A DNA stretch of 64,000 nt, from contig JACVTC010000029.1 of the NCBI GenBank assembly GCA_016946835.1, forward strand, positions 971,001 through 1,035,000. The letters run 5' to 3'. The notes under the pieces were generated by a model, which was given only the letters and a program-made list of their open reading frames with translations, was not told where the DNA came from and made no database searches. Below are positions 13,601 through 22,943 of the stretch, in pieces (position 1 is the stretch's first letter; each line of letters begins with the position of its first letter). A program made the position numbers and the translations under genes. The stretch comes from Neocallimastix lanati (nom. inval.). Lineage: Eukaryota > Neocallimastigomycota > Neocallimastigomycetes > Neocallimastigales > Neocallimastigaceae.

Positions 13601-15844
13601 GTAGTAAATTCAATTCTTTTCATTATATTAACATTTATTATATTATGTCCAGTTTTTTTATTACAATAACCTCCCTCACATTCATAAATATAATATTTAT
13701 TGAAATCAGAATTATTTAATTCAGAATTATTTAATGGAATAGCTTTTTTTTTAGTATCAGTATCTATTATTATTGTAGTCTCATCTATATACATTTAAGT
13801 AAATATAATTAGTACATATACATCATAGAAAATGAAAAGATATTTATATATAATATAAAAAAAGAGTTCAAAATATTTTTTAATTTTTATCACATTAAAA
13901 AAATAATAAAATTTAATTTACCACTTGGTGAATTATCATGATAAATAACATTTTCAGTAGGTTTCAATATAATTGCTCCTGATTCGAAAGTAAATAATGA
14001 TTTGCTTGATTTAGTCAAATAAAATTCATCAGTATCTGTAAATTTGATTTCTACTATTCTTGTAGCTGTACTATCTACACCTAAACATACCGTATTTGAT
14101 GATGAAAGAGTACCTTCTTTATCAATTCCACAATCTACTTTATTATTAACATTTATTTTTATAGCCCCGTTTAGACTAATAAAATAATATGCTCCTTCAG
14201 TATTTTTTTTATACCCATCATTAAACACTCCAGTGCATTCAGTGAGGTTTTTTTTTTTAATATCGTCCATTTTAATATTATTATATGTATCTAATGTTAT
14301 CATAAAATAATTAGTGCATTCACTATACCAATTATTTATTTGTTCAACCAGTTTTTCATACAATACATCAATCTTAACATAGCCAGTTGTTTTTTTACAC
14401 CCTTTTTCTGAACATGCATACATAACATAGTTTTCAGCATATGTATCTGTAATTTGGCTATCTGATTTAATATTTACTTCTTTTTTAGCATCGAATATAT
14501 GAACACCAGAAATTAATTTCGAAACACAATTGCCATCTTTTATTCTATATATAAAATTATCCTTTAAACAATTTGTATTAATGTAATCATTAATAGTACT
14601 ATTATCATTTGCATCAGGACAATTAGTAATATCTATATTACTACATGCTTCTAAGTCTATATCATTTATATATTTAATATAGATAATTTTTAATACATTT
14701 ATTAATAAATATTTAAATTTATGATTAATAATAAAAAAAAGCTTTTATTCAAAGAATTATATAAAAAATTTATTATTTTAGAGTATTTATTTTTAATTTT
14801 TGTAAAAATAATAAAAGCATATCATTTACCAGCTAAAACATATTGCAATTGATAAAGTAATAATATATAAAGTAAGCTATTTATATATGTAATATAATAA
14901 TTATAATGATATTAGTAATGGTATTATTAATTATTAAAAAAGAAAACAAAAAAAAAAAAAAAAAATAAAAATAAAAAATAAAAAATAAAATAAATTATTT
15001 ACTGATATATACATATTTCAATTTTCATTCAAATCTAATCTTTTATTTAATTAATTAATTTTATTTATTTATTTTCTATTAATATATTACTTTATATAAC
15101 TATTGATTCATCCATTTATATTATTTATTATATTTATTTAATATTATGTATTTGTATATTTAATTTATATATTGAATTTAATGAAATTGTATTTATATGT
15201 TCATTAATTTGTTATATTTAATATATTTATACATAACTATTTAAATAGAAATTTTTAAAATTTATCAATGTTTTATTAATTTATTCATTTATATTATAAT
15301 TTTATTAAATTTACTTATATTATTATTATATTTTTATTAAATTTATTCATTTATTTTTTCAATATATTTATTAAATTTCTATTTATTTGTTTATTTACAT
15401 TATTCATTAAATTTATTTAAATTATATTTGTTTATGCATTTATATTATTTTTGTTAAATGTAGTTATTTTTCATCAACATATATAATATTATTTATAATT
15501 ATTTATAATTTTATTATTCATCCACCATAATTCATTGTTATTTTAAATCAATTCTATTTTTTATTCATTTCTATTTTGTATTTTACTAAAGTTTAATATT
15601 TTTCATTAAACTTCAGTTATTCAAAAAAGAATATTATATAAAAATACTTTTAATATCTAAATATATAATAATAAATATATCTTTTTTTATTTTTTTTTTT
15701 TATGTTTCATACCAGAAATAAAAATTAATAATAAAAAAGTATTTTTTCTTCTATTTTTTCATAGAAGAACATATAATTAAATTTTTAATGATTATTTTTT
15801 TTTTAAATTAATTTTTCATACCAGAAATATTTCCAACCCAACAT
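1..15844 (-). CDS. Scaffoldin-like giant secreted Cys-repeat protein, 12 exons, 3' end outside window
   Basis: Seen: 12 exons (15822-15844, 14830-14876, 13922-14656, 12837-13784, 11417-12256, 10728-11180, 9181-9588, 8142-8945, 7519-7974, 6614-6994, 5364-6254, 1-5204) join into one frame of 11190 bases, at least 3730 residues, with no stop. Residues 1-23 are a signal peptide ending VLA. Long modules follow to about residue 2700: half A carries a C-x(5-9)-C-K-x-T-Y-G-Y motif, then YY, GKL and LC; half B carries YxC-x(4)-C-x(4)-GY, YYKI, GKL and LC, and ends YII..FV.A...F. After that come about 20 short repeats of form I-x-C-x(4-8)-C...YY-I-N-A. Known: anaerobic-fungal scaffoldins (ScaA type) are huge secreted repeat proteins that bind dockerin-tagged cellulases and carry a C-terminal anchor. 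Inference: this is such a scaffold; the anchor would lie beyond position 1. It has no catalytic domain and stands alone in this window. It could be another Cys-repeat surface protein of the same fungi. Confidence 0.7.
5364..6254 (-). CDS. Scaffoldin exon 11: fused A+B module
   Basis: Acceptor AATAG and donor GTAATT; 296 whole codons (residues about 1699-1995). Half A has LFRCEKNDKICKQTYGYLA, KKYYSFDV, VGKLQINGELC and IYSL. Half B has LCTCTREGICTDIEGYV, EYYKI, KLLSYGKLCFG and YYIGFSGSDAKFIRA, ending IFTIEALTG. The leader part includes a stray Cys in LNLIDCENAKIINMSD. Confidence 0.8.
6255..6613 (-). other. Scaffoldin intron 10 (359 bases), GC-AG type
   Basis: Begins GCAAGT and ends AATAG, phase 1. 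It is the only non-GT donor among the eleven introns. The body contains two homopolymer runs, at about 6465-6481 and 6511-6521. Confidence 0.7.
6614..6994 (-). CDS. Scaffoldin exon 10: B half-module only, GC donor
   Basis: Acceptor AAATAG; 126 whole codons (residues about 1572-1698). It reads SGDHGVKLFDSNKLIG, LSLYICKSEGVCTRAEGYA, KYYKI, TGKLEKTDKKFC, NYIIYEDGTYKFVKT, ending ISLKG. The exon ends AAAG followed by GCAAGT, the classic context of a GC-AG intron. Without that splice the frame stops within two codons. Confidence 0.75.
6995..7518 (-). other. Scaffoldin intron 9 (524 bases)
   Basis: Donor GTAAGT, acceptor AAATAG, phase 1. It occupies the same A/B junction as intron 6. T-rich on the plus strand with a TATA run at about 7102-7128. 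Nothing else is seen. Confidence 0.7.
7519..7974 (-). CDS. Scaffoldin exon 9: A half-module only
   Basis: AAG acceptor and a perfect GTAAGT donor; 151 whole codons (residues about 1420-1571). It has FYCIKIGESDDDLSCKRTYG, KYYSLG, VGKLDSSGALC, SRYIISNVNGSIF and FVYENIVD. It is equivalent to exon 6, and both use an AAG acceptor. The last base is A instead of the usual G, so the split codon becomes Ile. Confidence 0.75.
8142..8945 (-). CDS. Scaffoldin exon 8: fused A+B module
   Basis: Acceptor ATTATAG and donor GTAATT; 267 whole codons (residues about 1152-1419). Half A has FFNCDLTAQMCVQTYGYLK, VYEI and NLDQFCLN. Half B has YTCGIKGICKQEGGFV, YYSV, IGKLITDGKLC and YIIKNGNSFQFITA, ending IFLISIIDG. 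It is equivalent in layout to exon 5. Confidence 0.8.
9181..9588 (-). CDS. Scaffoldin exon 7: B half-module only
   Basis: Acceptor TATATAG and donor GTAAAT; 135 whole codons (residues about 1016-1151). It reads STDGGVKLFQSNKLI, LSLYICNSEGICNQADGYA, NNNYYTI, IGKLIESSKNLC, NYIIYE and YRLVKT, ending LTG. It is clearly closest to exon 10. Confidence 0.8.
9589..10727 (-). other. Scaffoldin intron 6 (1139 bases) with ATT microsatellite
   Basis: Donor GTAAAT, acceptor ATATAG, phase 1. This is the longest intron in the gene. It holds an uninterrupted ATT trinucleotide run at about 10550-10628 and long T-rich stretches. It separates an A half-module (exon 6) from its B half (exon 7). Confidence 0.7.
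10728..11180 (-). CDS. Scaffoldin exon 6: A half-module only
   Basis: 150 whole codons (residues about 865-1015) between an AAG acceptor and the donor GTAAAT. It contains LFSCQTTNKICKRTYGYV, YYTIDANG, VGKLDTLGNLC, SGSYIMYNNNGSVF and FYHNKFVDG. The acceptor AAG is weaker than the usual TAG, but the frame and the homology to exon 9 support it. Confidence 0.75.
11417..12256 (-). CDS. Scaffoldin exon 5: fused A+B module
   Basis: Acceptor ATCATTAG and donor GTATAT; 279 whole codons (residues about 585-864). Half A has LFNCDTEKGICRQTYGYIK, YYSF and GKLC. Half B has AYLCSTFGICTPVNGFV, YYKI, GGKFC and YYMTYDETYELVIA. The A/B junction, around YYDNLYDVSNGKNVVL, is uninterrupted here but is split by an intron in the next module. 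Confidence 0.8.
12257..12836 (-). other. Scaffoldin intron 4 (580 bases)
   Basis: Donor GTAAGC, acceptor ATCATTAG, phase 1. T-rich on the plus strand with TA dinucleotide runs near 12350-12372 and 12797-12811. Nothing else is recognised. The shorter introns are 2 (14657-14829), 3 (13785-13921), 5 (11181-11416), 7 (8946-9180), 8 (7975-8141) and 11 (5205-5363). Confidence 0.7.
12837..13784 (-). CDS. Scaffoldin exon 4: linker plus full A+B module
   Basis: Acceptor TATATAG and donor GTAAGC; 315 whole codons (residues about 269-584). It contains YECEGGYCNKKTGHN, then an A half (LNCDNNSCKRTFGYF, YYSI, GGLMTGEKFC) and a B half (YYCNNNGICHSLKGY, YYKV, GNLISDKKLC, YYIYNKGGQYLFVRG, MFTIEEF). The first bases rebuild an Asp codon with the G left by exon 3. 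Confidence 0.8.
13922..14656 (-). CDS. Scaffoldin exon 3: mature N-terminus and first, divergent module
   Basis: Acceptor GATATAG and donor GTAAAT; 244 whole codons (residues about 24-268). The mature chain begins DLEACSNIDITNC. A divergent first module follows with YACSEKGCKKTTGY, then YYFISLNG, a Cys, and NTVCLGV, ending YHDNSPSG. This is the same A-half pattern as the later modules, but with an inserted stretch around VEQINNWYSECTNYF. The exon is phase 1 at its end. Confidence 0.75.
14830..14876 (-). CDS. Scaffoldin exon 2: signal-peptide core microexon
   Basis: A 47-base exon encodes the hydrophobic core LLYILLLYQLQYVLA, with the split Cys codon at its start and a phase-1 G at its end, followed by the donor GTAAATG. 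VLA followed by Asp fits a type I signal-peptidase site. Upstream on the minus strand there is a T-rich tract, a TACTAAT sequence and AAATAG, which together look like a normal 3' splice site. This places the mature protein in the secretory pathway. Confidence 0.65.
14877..15821 (-). other. Scaffoldin intron 1 (945 bases)
   Basis: GT (GTATGA) to AG (AAATAG), phase 2. It contains A/T low complexity, a poly(A/T) run near 14947-14967, and near 15702-15716 a second copy of the exon 1 donor context (CTGGTATGAAA on the minus strand). It is the least certain intron of the model. Confidence 0.5.
15822..15844 (-). CDS. Scaffoldin exon 1: start codon and first half of signal peptide
   Basis: A 23-base exon encodes MLGWKYF plus two bases (TG) of a split Cys codon, and is followed by the donor GTATGA. 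The start was chosen because the hydrophobic leader in exon 2 has no in-frame ATG of its own and meets an in-frame stop (TAA) upstream. Exon 2 has a clear acceptor (TACTAAT branch-like motif, then TAG), and this is the nearest ATG that joins it in phase 2 to give a good signal peptide. The link across a 945-base intron is an inference and needs RNA support. A second CTG|GTATGAAA donor copy sits at about 15702-15716. Confidence 0.5.
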
Positions 15845-15878
15845 TTTATTAATGTTTTAAAGTTTTTAGGTTGGAAAT
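15829..15878 (-). promoter_or_regulatory. Hairpin spanning the proposed scaffoldin start codon
   Basis: Outer arms ATTTCCAACC (15829-15838) and GGTTGGAAAT (15869-15878) are perfect inverted repeats. Inside them AACATT (15840-15845) and AATGTT (15851-15856) pair around a 5-base loop. The proposed ATG (15844-15842) lies in the inner stem. A role in translation control is an inference only. Confidence 0.4.
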
Positions 15879-16626
15879 GCTTTCAAGTTTACTAATAGAT
15901 TGATAATTGTTTTATTTTTTATTTTTTATTTTAACTTTTTTTATGAATAAAATATAATAATTATAAAGGTTTATTATTTTTTTTTCTTTACTTTATTTTT
16001 TTAGGTTTAATTCGTATTTGAATATTTTGATTATATCAAAAAAATATATATATATATAATAATAATAATTAACTTAATAGATTTACTATTTAATTATACA
16101 TAAAATAAAATTAAATTTTTATCTTGTATATAATTAAAAACAATAAAAAAAAAAAAAAGACTAAAAAAAACCAAAAAAAATAAAAATCCCCCTTCTTTTT
16201 TCCTTAAGCGTTTGGTGCGATGGCATCATACTCTGAACATTTATACTTCGGAAATTTTTTTCTATTTCAATTCCTATTCCCTCTTCCTTACTGGCATGAA
16301 AAGATTAGGAATGTTAAGTAGAAACTCCGTCCAAATTCCATGACTTTTTGAATTCAAATAGATTAAAAATTTCGAGAATTTAAATTTAAATTACAAAAAG
16401 AAAAATCAACGTTCAGGTTTATGAAATAGAATTTTTTAATGTTTTCATAAGACTTTGGGTTAGAGTCTTTGTCAGAACTTAAAGTGAACACCTCAAATAA
16501 GAATAAATGGAAATTCATTAAAAGATGTAAACTTTAAAGTTTTTACTGACATACTTCACTTTCAACCTTCATTTTAATCATTATAAAAATTGGCAATAAT
16601 TATTTTTTTATTATATAATTTAAATA

Positions 16627-16665
<39 letters not shown>

Positions 16666-17420
16666 CCTTTTTTCTTCCCTAAATAAAAGACAAAAAGCAA
16701 AAGAAGATGTAATTAAAAATGAATGAAATAGAAAGAGAAGTAGAAATAGTTTTTATAAATTTTTAATTTTTTAATAATTAAAACTGGGTTGTCATAAAAA
16801 AAATATAAACAATATAAAAAATTATTTATAAAAATAGCTTAAATAAATAATATTTATATTAAATTAGTACTAAAAGTAAAAATAAAAAATTTTTCTGTTA
16901 GTTTAAATTCTTAAGTATTCGTGTATTTATGAATTTTAAAGGGATTTTTATTAAAAAAATAAATTATAATGAAGTCATCTTTTATTTGAAAAATTATTTA
17001 ATTCTCAATTTTAATAAAAATTTTAGTTATCATTAATAATATTTTTTTTTATTATATTTATTACAATTAATATTTAATATTTATTTATTCTATATAAACT
17101 ACAATTATCAAAATTCACTAAAATAATAAAATATAAATAAATATATAATAAATTTTAGATTAAAATAATAAAAAATTATTAAATACTTATTTATAAATAA
17201 TTTTTATTATTTTTATTATTCAGTTTTATTAAAAAAAATTTAATTTTATATCCTCATTATTTAATTTTCTTTAGTATTTACTATGTTATCTATATTACTT
17301 AAAACTTATTAATATATATTATTTTAATAATAAATTTAATAAAAATAACTAATTATTATTATTTAATTTTCTATTTTCAATAGATTATTATACTATATAA
17401 TAAAAAATTTTATAATATAA
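15879..17420. other. Upstream region of the scaffoldin gene, no supported gene
   Basis: About 16180-16580 is clearly less AT-rich than its surroundings (for example CTTAAGCGTTTGGTGCGATGG near 16202-16222) and may hold the promoter or 5' leader of the minus-strand gene. A 34-codon plus-strand frame starts at 16220 but has no support. A poly(A) run of about 38 bases lies at about 16627-16663. The remainder is A/T low complexity. Confidence 0.35.
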
Positions 17421-17431
17421 ATTAAAGATAT

Positions 17432-17990
17432 TTCGACTTTGAAAAACACACCGCCAAACAAATATATAACATTCTCAAAGAATTAAATATTAAAGTGGAT
17501 GAAGAAGAAACCAATGACATCAAAAGGGATTTAGAAAACAAAAGATTTAAAAGATGATATTAGTTTGTTTATTTATGAATTAAATATACTCTTTAATGAA
17601 CTAAAAGATCTAAATAGTTCTTTAACGGAAGAAGAAAAATTCAATTACCTATATACTTCTATTTCTTGGGAATTAGCAATAGAAACAAATATAGTACTCT
17701 ATAATGAAAGATGAAGAACAGCTTCTTCACACTTAAGGAAGGTAATACCAATAATGAAATATCTGAATCAACTAAAGGTAAACCATGATGTAAATAAAGG
17801 TAAAGTTATTAAGAATTCAGTTACTATACGTACTGAAAGAAAAAGAAATTGTAGAAATATAAGACGCTATATCTATAACAAAAGAAGACATAAAGCTAAG
17901 GACTCCCAACAAAGTAAACAAAGAAATAACGTGTTGGACAATAAATTCGGGAACAGAGTAGGAATAACTATTAAATAATAAATGATAGTT
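17432..17990 (+). pseudogene. Ty1/copia gag and protease relic
   Basis: Seen: a broken plus-strand frame reads TAKQIYNILKELNIKVDE, then after stops and a frameshift FIYELNILFNELKDLNSSL and TEEEKFNYLYTSI, the typical helical layout of copia gag (UBN2-like). Near 17925-17985 another frame gives ITCWTINSGTE and LLNNK, matching the copia aspartic protease W-x-I-D-S-G-A-T site with Asp changed to Asn and stops inside. The piece is non-functional. It lies in the opposite orientation to the copia pol relic next to it. Confidence 0.65.
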
Positions 17991-18452
17991 TACAAACTTC
18001 AATATCAAAAAAATAGTATAATAATTATGTAATAATTATATTTATGAAATTATTAATTATTTAAAAGTCCCCTTTAAAAGGGAACTTATATAGTCTAAAA
18101 AATTCTACCTAATTATAAGAATCTTTTGGATTGAAAAAATTCTTTTTATAAAATTATATAGGTTTTACAAGTTTAATTCATACAAACGTTAAATAATAAA
18201 TTAACAGAAATTAAAATGTGAATAGGAGAAAACATTTAATTTATATTATAAATAGTTTAATAAATATAAAAAATTCAATTAATAAGTAGTCAGTAATATG
18301 TAAATAAGTAAATATAAAATAAATAAATAAATATATAATATTTAATATTTATTTAATAATTATTAAAACTAAAAAATAAAAAATAAAAAATAAATAAATA
18401 AAAAAATAAATAATAAATAAATAAAAAATAATAAATTAATGAAATAATAATT

Positions 18453-18512
18453 GGACAATTATTTAAGGAGATAATTATTAATAATTTATTTATTTAATTT
18501 AATAACAATCTC
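18453..18512. repeat. Direct repeat, possible LTR remnant (copy 1)
   Basis: Begins GGACAATTATTTAAGGAGAT and is almost identical over about 55 bases to 22186-22238. It also carries its own inverted motif (TAAGGAGAT and ATCTCCTTA, the latter running slightly past the end of this entry). It lies just past the 3' end of the minus-strand copia pol, after an A-rich and G tract (AAAAAAAAGGAAT on the minus strand near 18580) that could be a polypurine tract. The LTR assignment is an inference. Confidence 0.4.
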
Positions 18513-18597
18513 CTTAAATCTATCGTTCTTATAATATTATTTTAGAAGTATTATTTAGTAAGATAAATTTTATTTAAATTCCTTTTTTTTAAAAAAA

Positions 18598-20160
18598 TTA
18601 ACATATAGTTGTTAATAATGAATTTTTAAATCTATCCCTTAAATTACTATTAAGATATTTTGTGAATCCATCATCTGGGTTATCCTTAGATTTTATGTAT
18701 TTTGACTTAATTTTATCCTTTTGTATTGGATCTCTTATATAATGATATCGGATTTCGATATGCTTAAACTTTGGGTTAATCGAATGATCTTTACTATTAT
18801 AAATTGTAGCTTTGTTGTCGACATAAATAGTGATGAATGATTTAATGTTTATATTTAGTTCATTTTAAATATATTTTGGTATCATAGTGACATTCACTTA
18901 AGCTGTAGTATTCTACTTCTGTTGTTGAGATAGATACTCAATTCTATAATTTTGAGAACCCATAAAGCCATTCTAAGATTGTAAAATCCTTTTCCATTTT
19001 CCAAAGAGAGGATGTCCCTGTGGTGCTTCCATATGTATTTCTTCAATAAATTCGGCTTTTTTAATTATGTAGAGTTAAATATCAATTTGTTTTATGCAAA
19101 AAATCATTTGAACTGATAGTGCCGTTATTATTCATATTGAATTTTTTCTTTAGAGATGGAGCAAACGTTTCTTGTAGTCAATTCCATACTACTACTTATA
19201 ACCCTTTCCAACTTGTCTTGCTTTTCTTTTAATCATTTTTCCCAGTTGGATTTCTTTTTATATTTGAAAACTCATCCAAAAGACATTTGAATCTTTTTCA
19301 ACCTTTTTTTAATTGAGTAAATATTTAATTTTTTTTATGTTAGATAATTCATCTCTAATTGCTTTTTCCCATTCATTTCTATCTATTTATCTTTGTTTGT
19401 GGGTTCAATAAAATTTTTATTATTTTGTTTTATTATGTCTTAATCTTCATTATATTTAATCTTTCTATTGTGTGTTGTTTGATTTAATTTGATTTTTCTT
19501 TTTTTTTATAAAACGAATTATTTCAATAATTTTCGTTATCTGATATAATTTTGGTGAATTTAGTTTCTTTAATTTCAAAAAGAATCTTACTATCGATGCC
19601 TATAGGAAGCATTCTATTATTAATAAAATTAGAAGTTTCCACAGCGAATTCCCAAAAGTTTTTGCTTAACTTAGCATCATTGAGGAGAGATCTTGCTGAA
19701 GAGATTAGAGTACCTTTGGATCTTTCAGATCTACCATTTTGTTGAGAGTTATAAGGAATAATAGATTGATGATTTATTCCATGAGAATGATAGAAGTTAA
19801 CTTAATTGATGTTTGAAAATTCTGTACCATTGTCGGATCGTATATTTTTTTATTTAAAAGTTAAACGTATTTTTTATTTTATTTAAACCATATAAGAAAA
19901 TTTCTGAAAGTGTCGCTTTTATTTTCTATTAGGAAGATTACCCATTCGAATCTTGAGAAATCATCTAAAATTATATAGAAATATTTGATAATACTGAAAG
20001 ATGATTCAATTGGCCTGGCAAGATCATTCTGAATTAAGTCAAAAATATTATTGAATTTATTTTTAGATGGTCTAAAGGATTTTTTTTTTTTTTTTTTTGT
20101 AGTTTTGAGTTTGAACAAATTTTACATTTGTTTTCATTTGAAACATAAAATTTAATAGTA
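18598..20160 (-). pseudogene. Ty1/copia pol relic: integrase, reverse transcriptase, RNase H
   Basis: In minus-strand order: an integrase zinc-knuckle remnant (KCKIC), then FDLIQNDLARPIESSF and YFYIILDDFSRFEWVIFL, then IRSDNGTEFSN and IIPYNSQQNGRSERSKGTL and FWEFAVETSNFINNRM (integrase core; D, D and E region visible). RT remnants follow: NEWEKAIRDEL, KARQVGKGYK, YGIDYK. RNase H follows: YVDNKATIYNSKDHSINPKF, KHIEIRYHYIRD, DGFTKYLNSNLRDRFK, stop at 18598-18600. Several frameshifts, stops and a collapsed RT palm show it is dead. The identity as Ty1/copia is firm. Confidence 0.85.
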
Positions 20161-20914
20161 AATATATAATTAATAGTATTAATAATAAAAGACCAATAAA
20201 TATATAATAAATACGCTCTTATTTTGAATAAAAAGATTATTGAATTAGTTTTAGTTATTTTATAATTTTATTTAATTTTAGATTAGTTTTTGTTTATTTT
20301 ATATCGATTATATGTTTAAATAAATAGGAATAGTATATTGTAATATAATTAAGAAAAAAATATAAATACATGTAAATTTATTTTATTTTTAAAAGAAATG
20401 TAACTGTTATTAACTCTTTTACAGTTAATAACTAATAAAAGAATTTTTAATAAAAGAGACAATAATATAAAGATGTTTTTTAATAAAACAAATTTAATTG
20501 TGTATTGTTATTAATAGTGTTTTGGTGCAATTGTAATCTGTTCCATCAGAACATTTTATAGGTTTTTTGTATGAAGAATTTTTTTTATTTCTGTATTAAT
20601 AATAGTTTTATTCTTTTCGTCTTCTATTGGAATATTATTCTCTTTAATTCTAGAGAACATTATATCAAGTATAATTCTTTTAACGTACTCGCAGGAATTT
20701 TTCCACGAATTGTTATAATAGAATACATTAATTTAATCCAACAAAAAATTTCTGGAAGGCACCTGCATGAATATACCTATATCATATTTTGTAGCATTGC
20801 TATAAGTATTCTTATGTCTTCTGTTGTTTTATATTTAAATCTTTTTATCCTTTTCTTTCTTTTTTTTTTTTTTTTTTTTTTGAAGTTCATTTTTTACGTA
20901 TTCTATGCCTTTGG
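20161..20914. other. Degraded interior of the copia element, unassigned
   Basis: A/T-rich sequence between the integrase and gag remnants. A minus-strand stretch at about 20560-20800 has gene-like codons (for example SRIKENNIPIEDEKNKTII) with stops. A poly(T) run lies near 20858-20881. The expected gag C-terminus and protease are not visible here; such a piece lies at 17432-17990 on the other strand. Confidence 0.4.
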
Positions 20915-21100
20915 GTAAATGAATGACTTGTATAAAGTTTTCCAAATTTGGATGGTTGTTTGGCTTTGACTTTCTATTATTTTCTTTGTCTTTTCCCCTA
21001 AGCTATTTATGGCAATACATTTTACGAGTTTGTCATTTCTTATATCTGAATCACTAGTACTTTTATCATATACAAAATGAATTATCGAATTCGTCTATTT
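20915..21100 (-). pseudogene. Ty1/copia gag N-terminal relic
   Basis: The minus-strand frame reads FVYDKSTSDSDIRNDKLVKC, then IAINSLGEKTKKIIESQSQ, then IQIWKTLYKSF. This matches the start of copia gag, where the monomers are tallied as 'LVxCIAxxS' then 'xxxxIWxxLxxxF'. It ends in stops at about 20920. It has the same orientation as the pol relic and is probably from the same insertion. Confidence 0.6.
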
Positions 21101-22185
21101 GATATTCAGATATATATTTATACTATTTTTAAATTTATTATATTAATATATTTTATCAATGTTTGCATTAAATATTTGGAAAATATTGTGTGTCATATAT
21201 GATTATTAATTTTTAGTCAAATATACTTTATTGAAAATAAATATATTTATAAATTAAAATTGATTAGTTGTAAATAAAAAAAAAGTAACCAAATATAATA
21301 TTATACTGCGAGATAGGAATCAGATGTATATACAGTGTAAGTATTTGATTTGTTTAAAAATATTTTTTTCTTTAATATAAGTGATTTTCTATAAATAGAT
21401 TTAATATATTTCAATTGTAAATAATTGGTTTCAAAAATTTTTTAATAATCATTTGATTTACGTTGTTATTAGTTGGCGATTATGGGTTTTGTATTAAATT
21501 AATAATTTGATGGAATGTGATTGATTGAGATAACGATGCGATATATTTGTATATTTGTTTTATGATTAATTTATATGATGAATAGAGATTATATTATTTC
21601 AGATATATATTTTTTTAGAATAATTGAGTCTTGTTCTAAAAAAAAAATAGTAGATTCATGTCTTAGTTATTTCGGCTTATTGTTTTTTGAAATAGTCGCT
21701 TAAGTTCTCATTATTTATTAACCTAATTTTTTTTATAAAAATCTTTTTAAAATTTTGTATCTAAGATAACTTCTACGTTAAGAATTCTTTCGTCTTATTA
21801 AATTAGTTTATTGTATTATACATATTTATATGTATATTTTTATTGATAGAACAAAGATTAAAAAAATAATAATAATAAAAAATAAAACAGAAATAGACTA
21901 ATTTGGATTCTTTATATTAATTATTATGCATTATACATATTTTATTAATATTTTTAATTATATAAGATATTTAACTTTTGAAATTTTTAATCTTTAGACA
22001 CTGAGACTCTTAATCTGTTATAAGATAAAGTTGAGAAAAGTACGTTTTATAAATAATAATAATAAAGATTTATGTTTAATTGTTATATTTTATTTTTATT
22101 TTTGTTAAAAGAATTAAATTACAAATTTACTAAAATTATTTCATATAATGGTAATTAATATTCAATATTCATTAAAGATAATTTA
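21101..22185. other. Unassigned AT-rich sequence
   Basis: Less repetitive than the rest of the window and with slightly higher GC (for example ACTGCGAGATAGGAATCAGA near 21305). It would be the 5' leader of the copia element if the flanking direct repeats are LTRs. No primer-binding site or gene was recognised. Confidence 0.3.
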
Positions 22186-22238
22186 ACAATTATTTAAGGA
22201 GATAATTATGAATAATTTATTTATTTAATTTTCTAACA
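22186..22238. repeat. Direct repeat, possible LTR remnant (copy 2)
   Basis: ACAATTATTTAAGGAGATAA followed by an AATAATTTATTTATTTAATT-like stretch and CTAACAAT, nearly identical to 18453-18512 and in the same orientation. It lies upstream (minus-strand sense) of the gag relic, as expected of a 5' LTR fragment. Confidence 0.4.
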
Positions 22239-22258
22239 ATATATAATAATAAATAATT

Positions 22259-22897
22259 GAATGTTAAATACTAAATACTAAATACTAAATAATAAATAAT
22301 AAATAATAAATAATATATAATAAATAAATAAATAAATAATAAATAATAATAAATAATAAATAATTGTAAATAATTAATTAAATAATAAATAATAAATAAT
22401 AAATAATAAATAATAAATAATAAATAATAAATAATAAATAATAAATAAATATTCATACAAAAAAAAAATAAATAACCATACATTATATATATATATATAT
22501 TTATATTTTATAATTATATATTATTTTTTTATTTTTGTACATATATATTATTATCTATTATTTTTCTTAATTTTTAAAATTTTTTTTAAATTTTTATTTT
22601 TCTTATTTTTTATTTATTTATTTATTTTCTATTTTTTTTTCTTTTTCTATTTTTCTATTTTTTTTTTTTTTTCAATTTTTTTTTTTTTTTCTTTTAATTA
22701 TTATAAATAGTATAAATTCTTTTTTCTTAATTTTTTTATATTTATTTTATTTTTTATTTTTATTTTTATTTTTATTTTTATTTTTTTTTTTTTATTTTTT
22801 TATTTTTTTTTTAATTTTAATATTGTTTAAGATTATATTTTATTTTATATTTTTATTAGGTAAAAACCTTATAGTAGAAATATTTGTTGTTAGAGAA

Positions 22898-22943
<46 letters not shown>

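Noticed and set aside
16220-16324. 34-codon plus-strand frame MASYSEHLYFGNFF...
   Set aside because: Normal codons and higher GC, but short, with no splice or homology support, and in the likely promoter region of the scaffoldin gene.
20571-20918. 115-codon plus-strand frame
   Set aside because: It ends in a poly(T)-encoded Phe run and lies antisense to a degraded copia interior whose gag remnant is on the minus strand.
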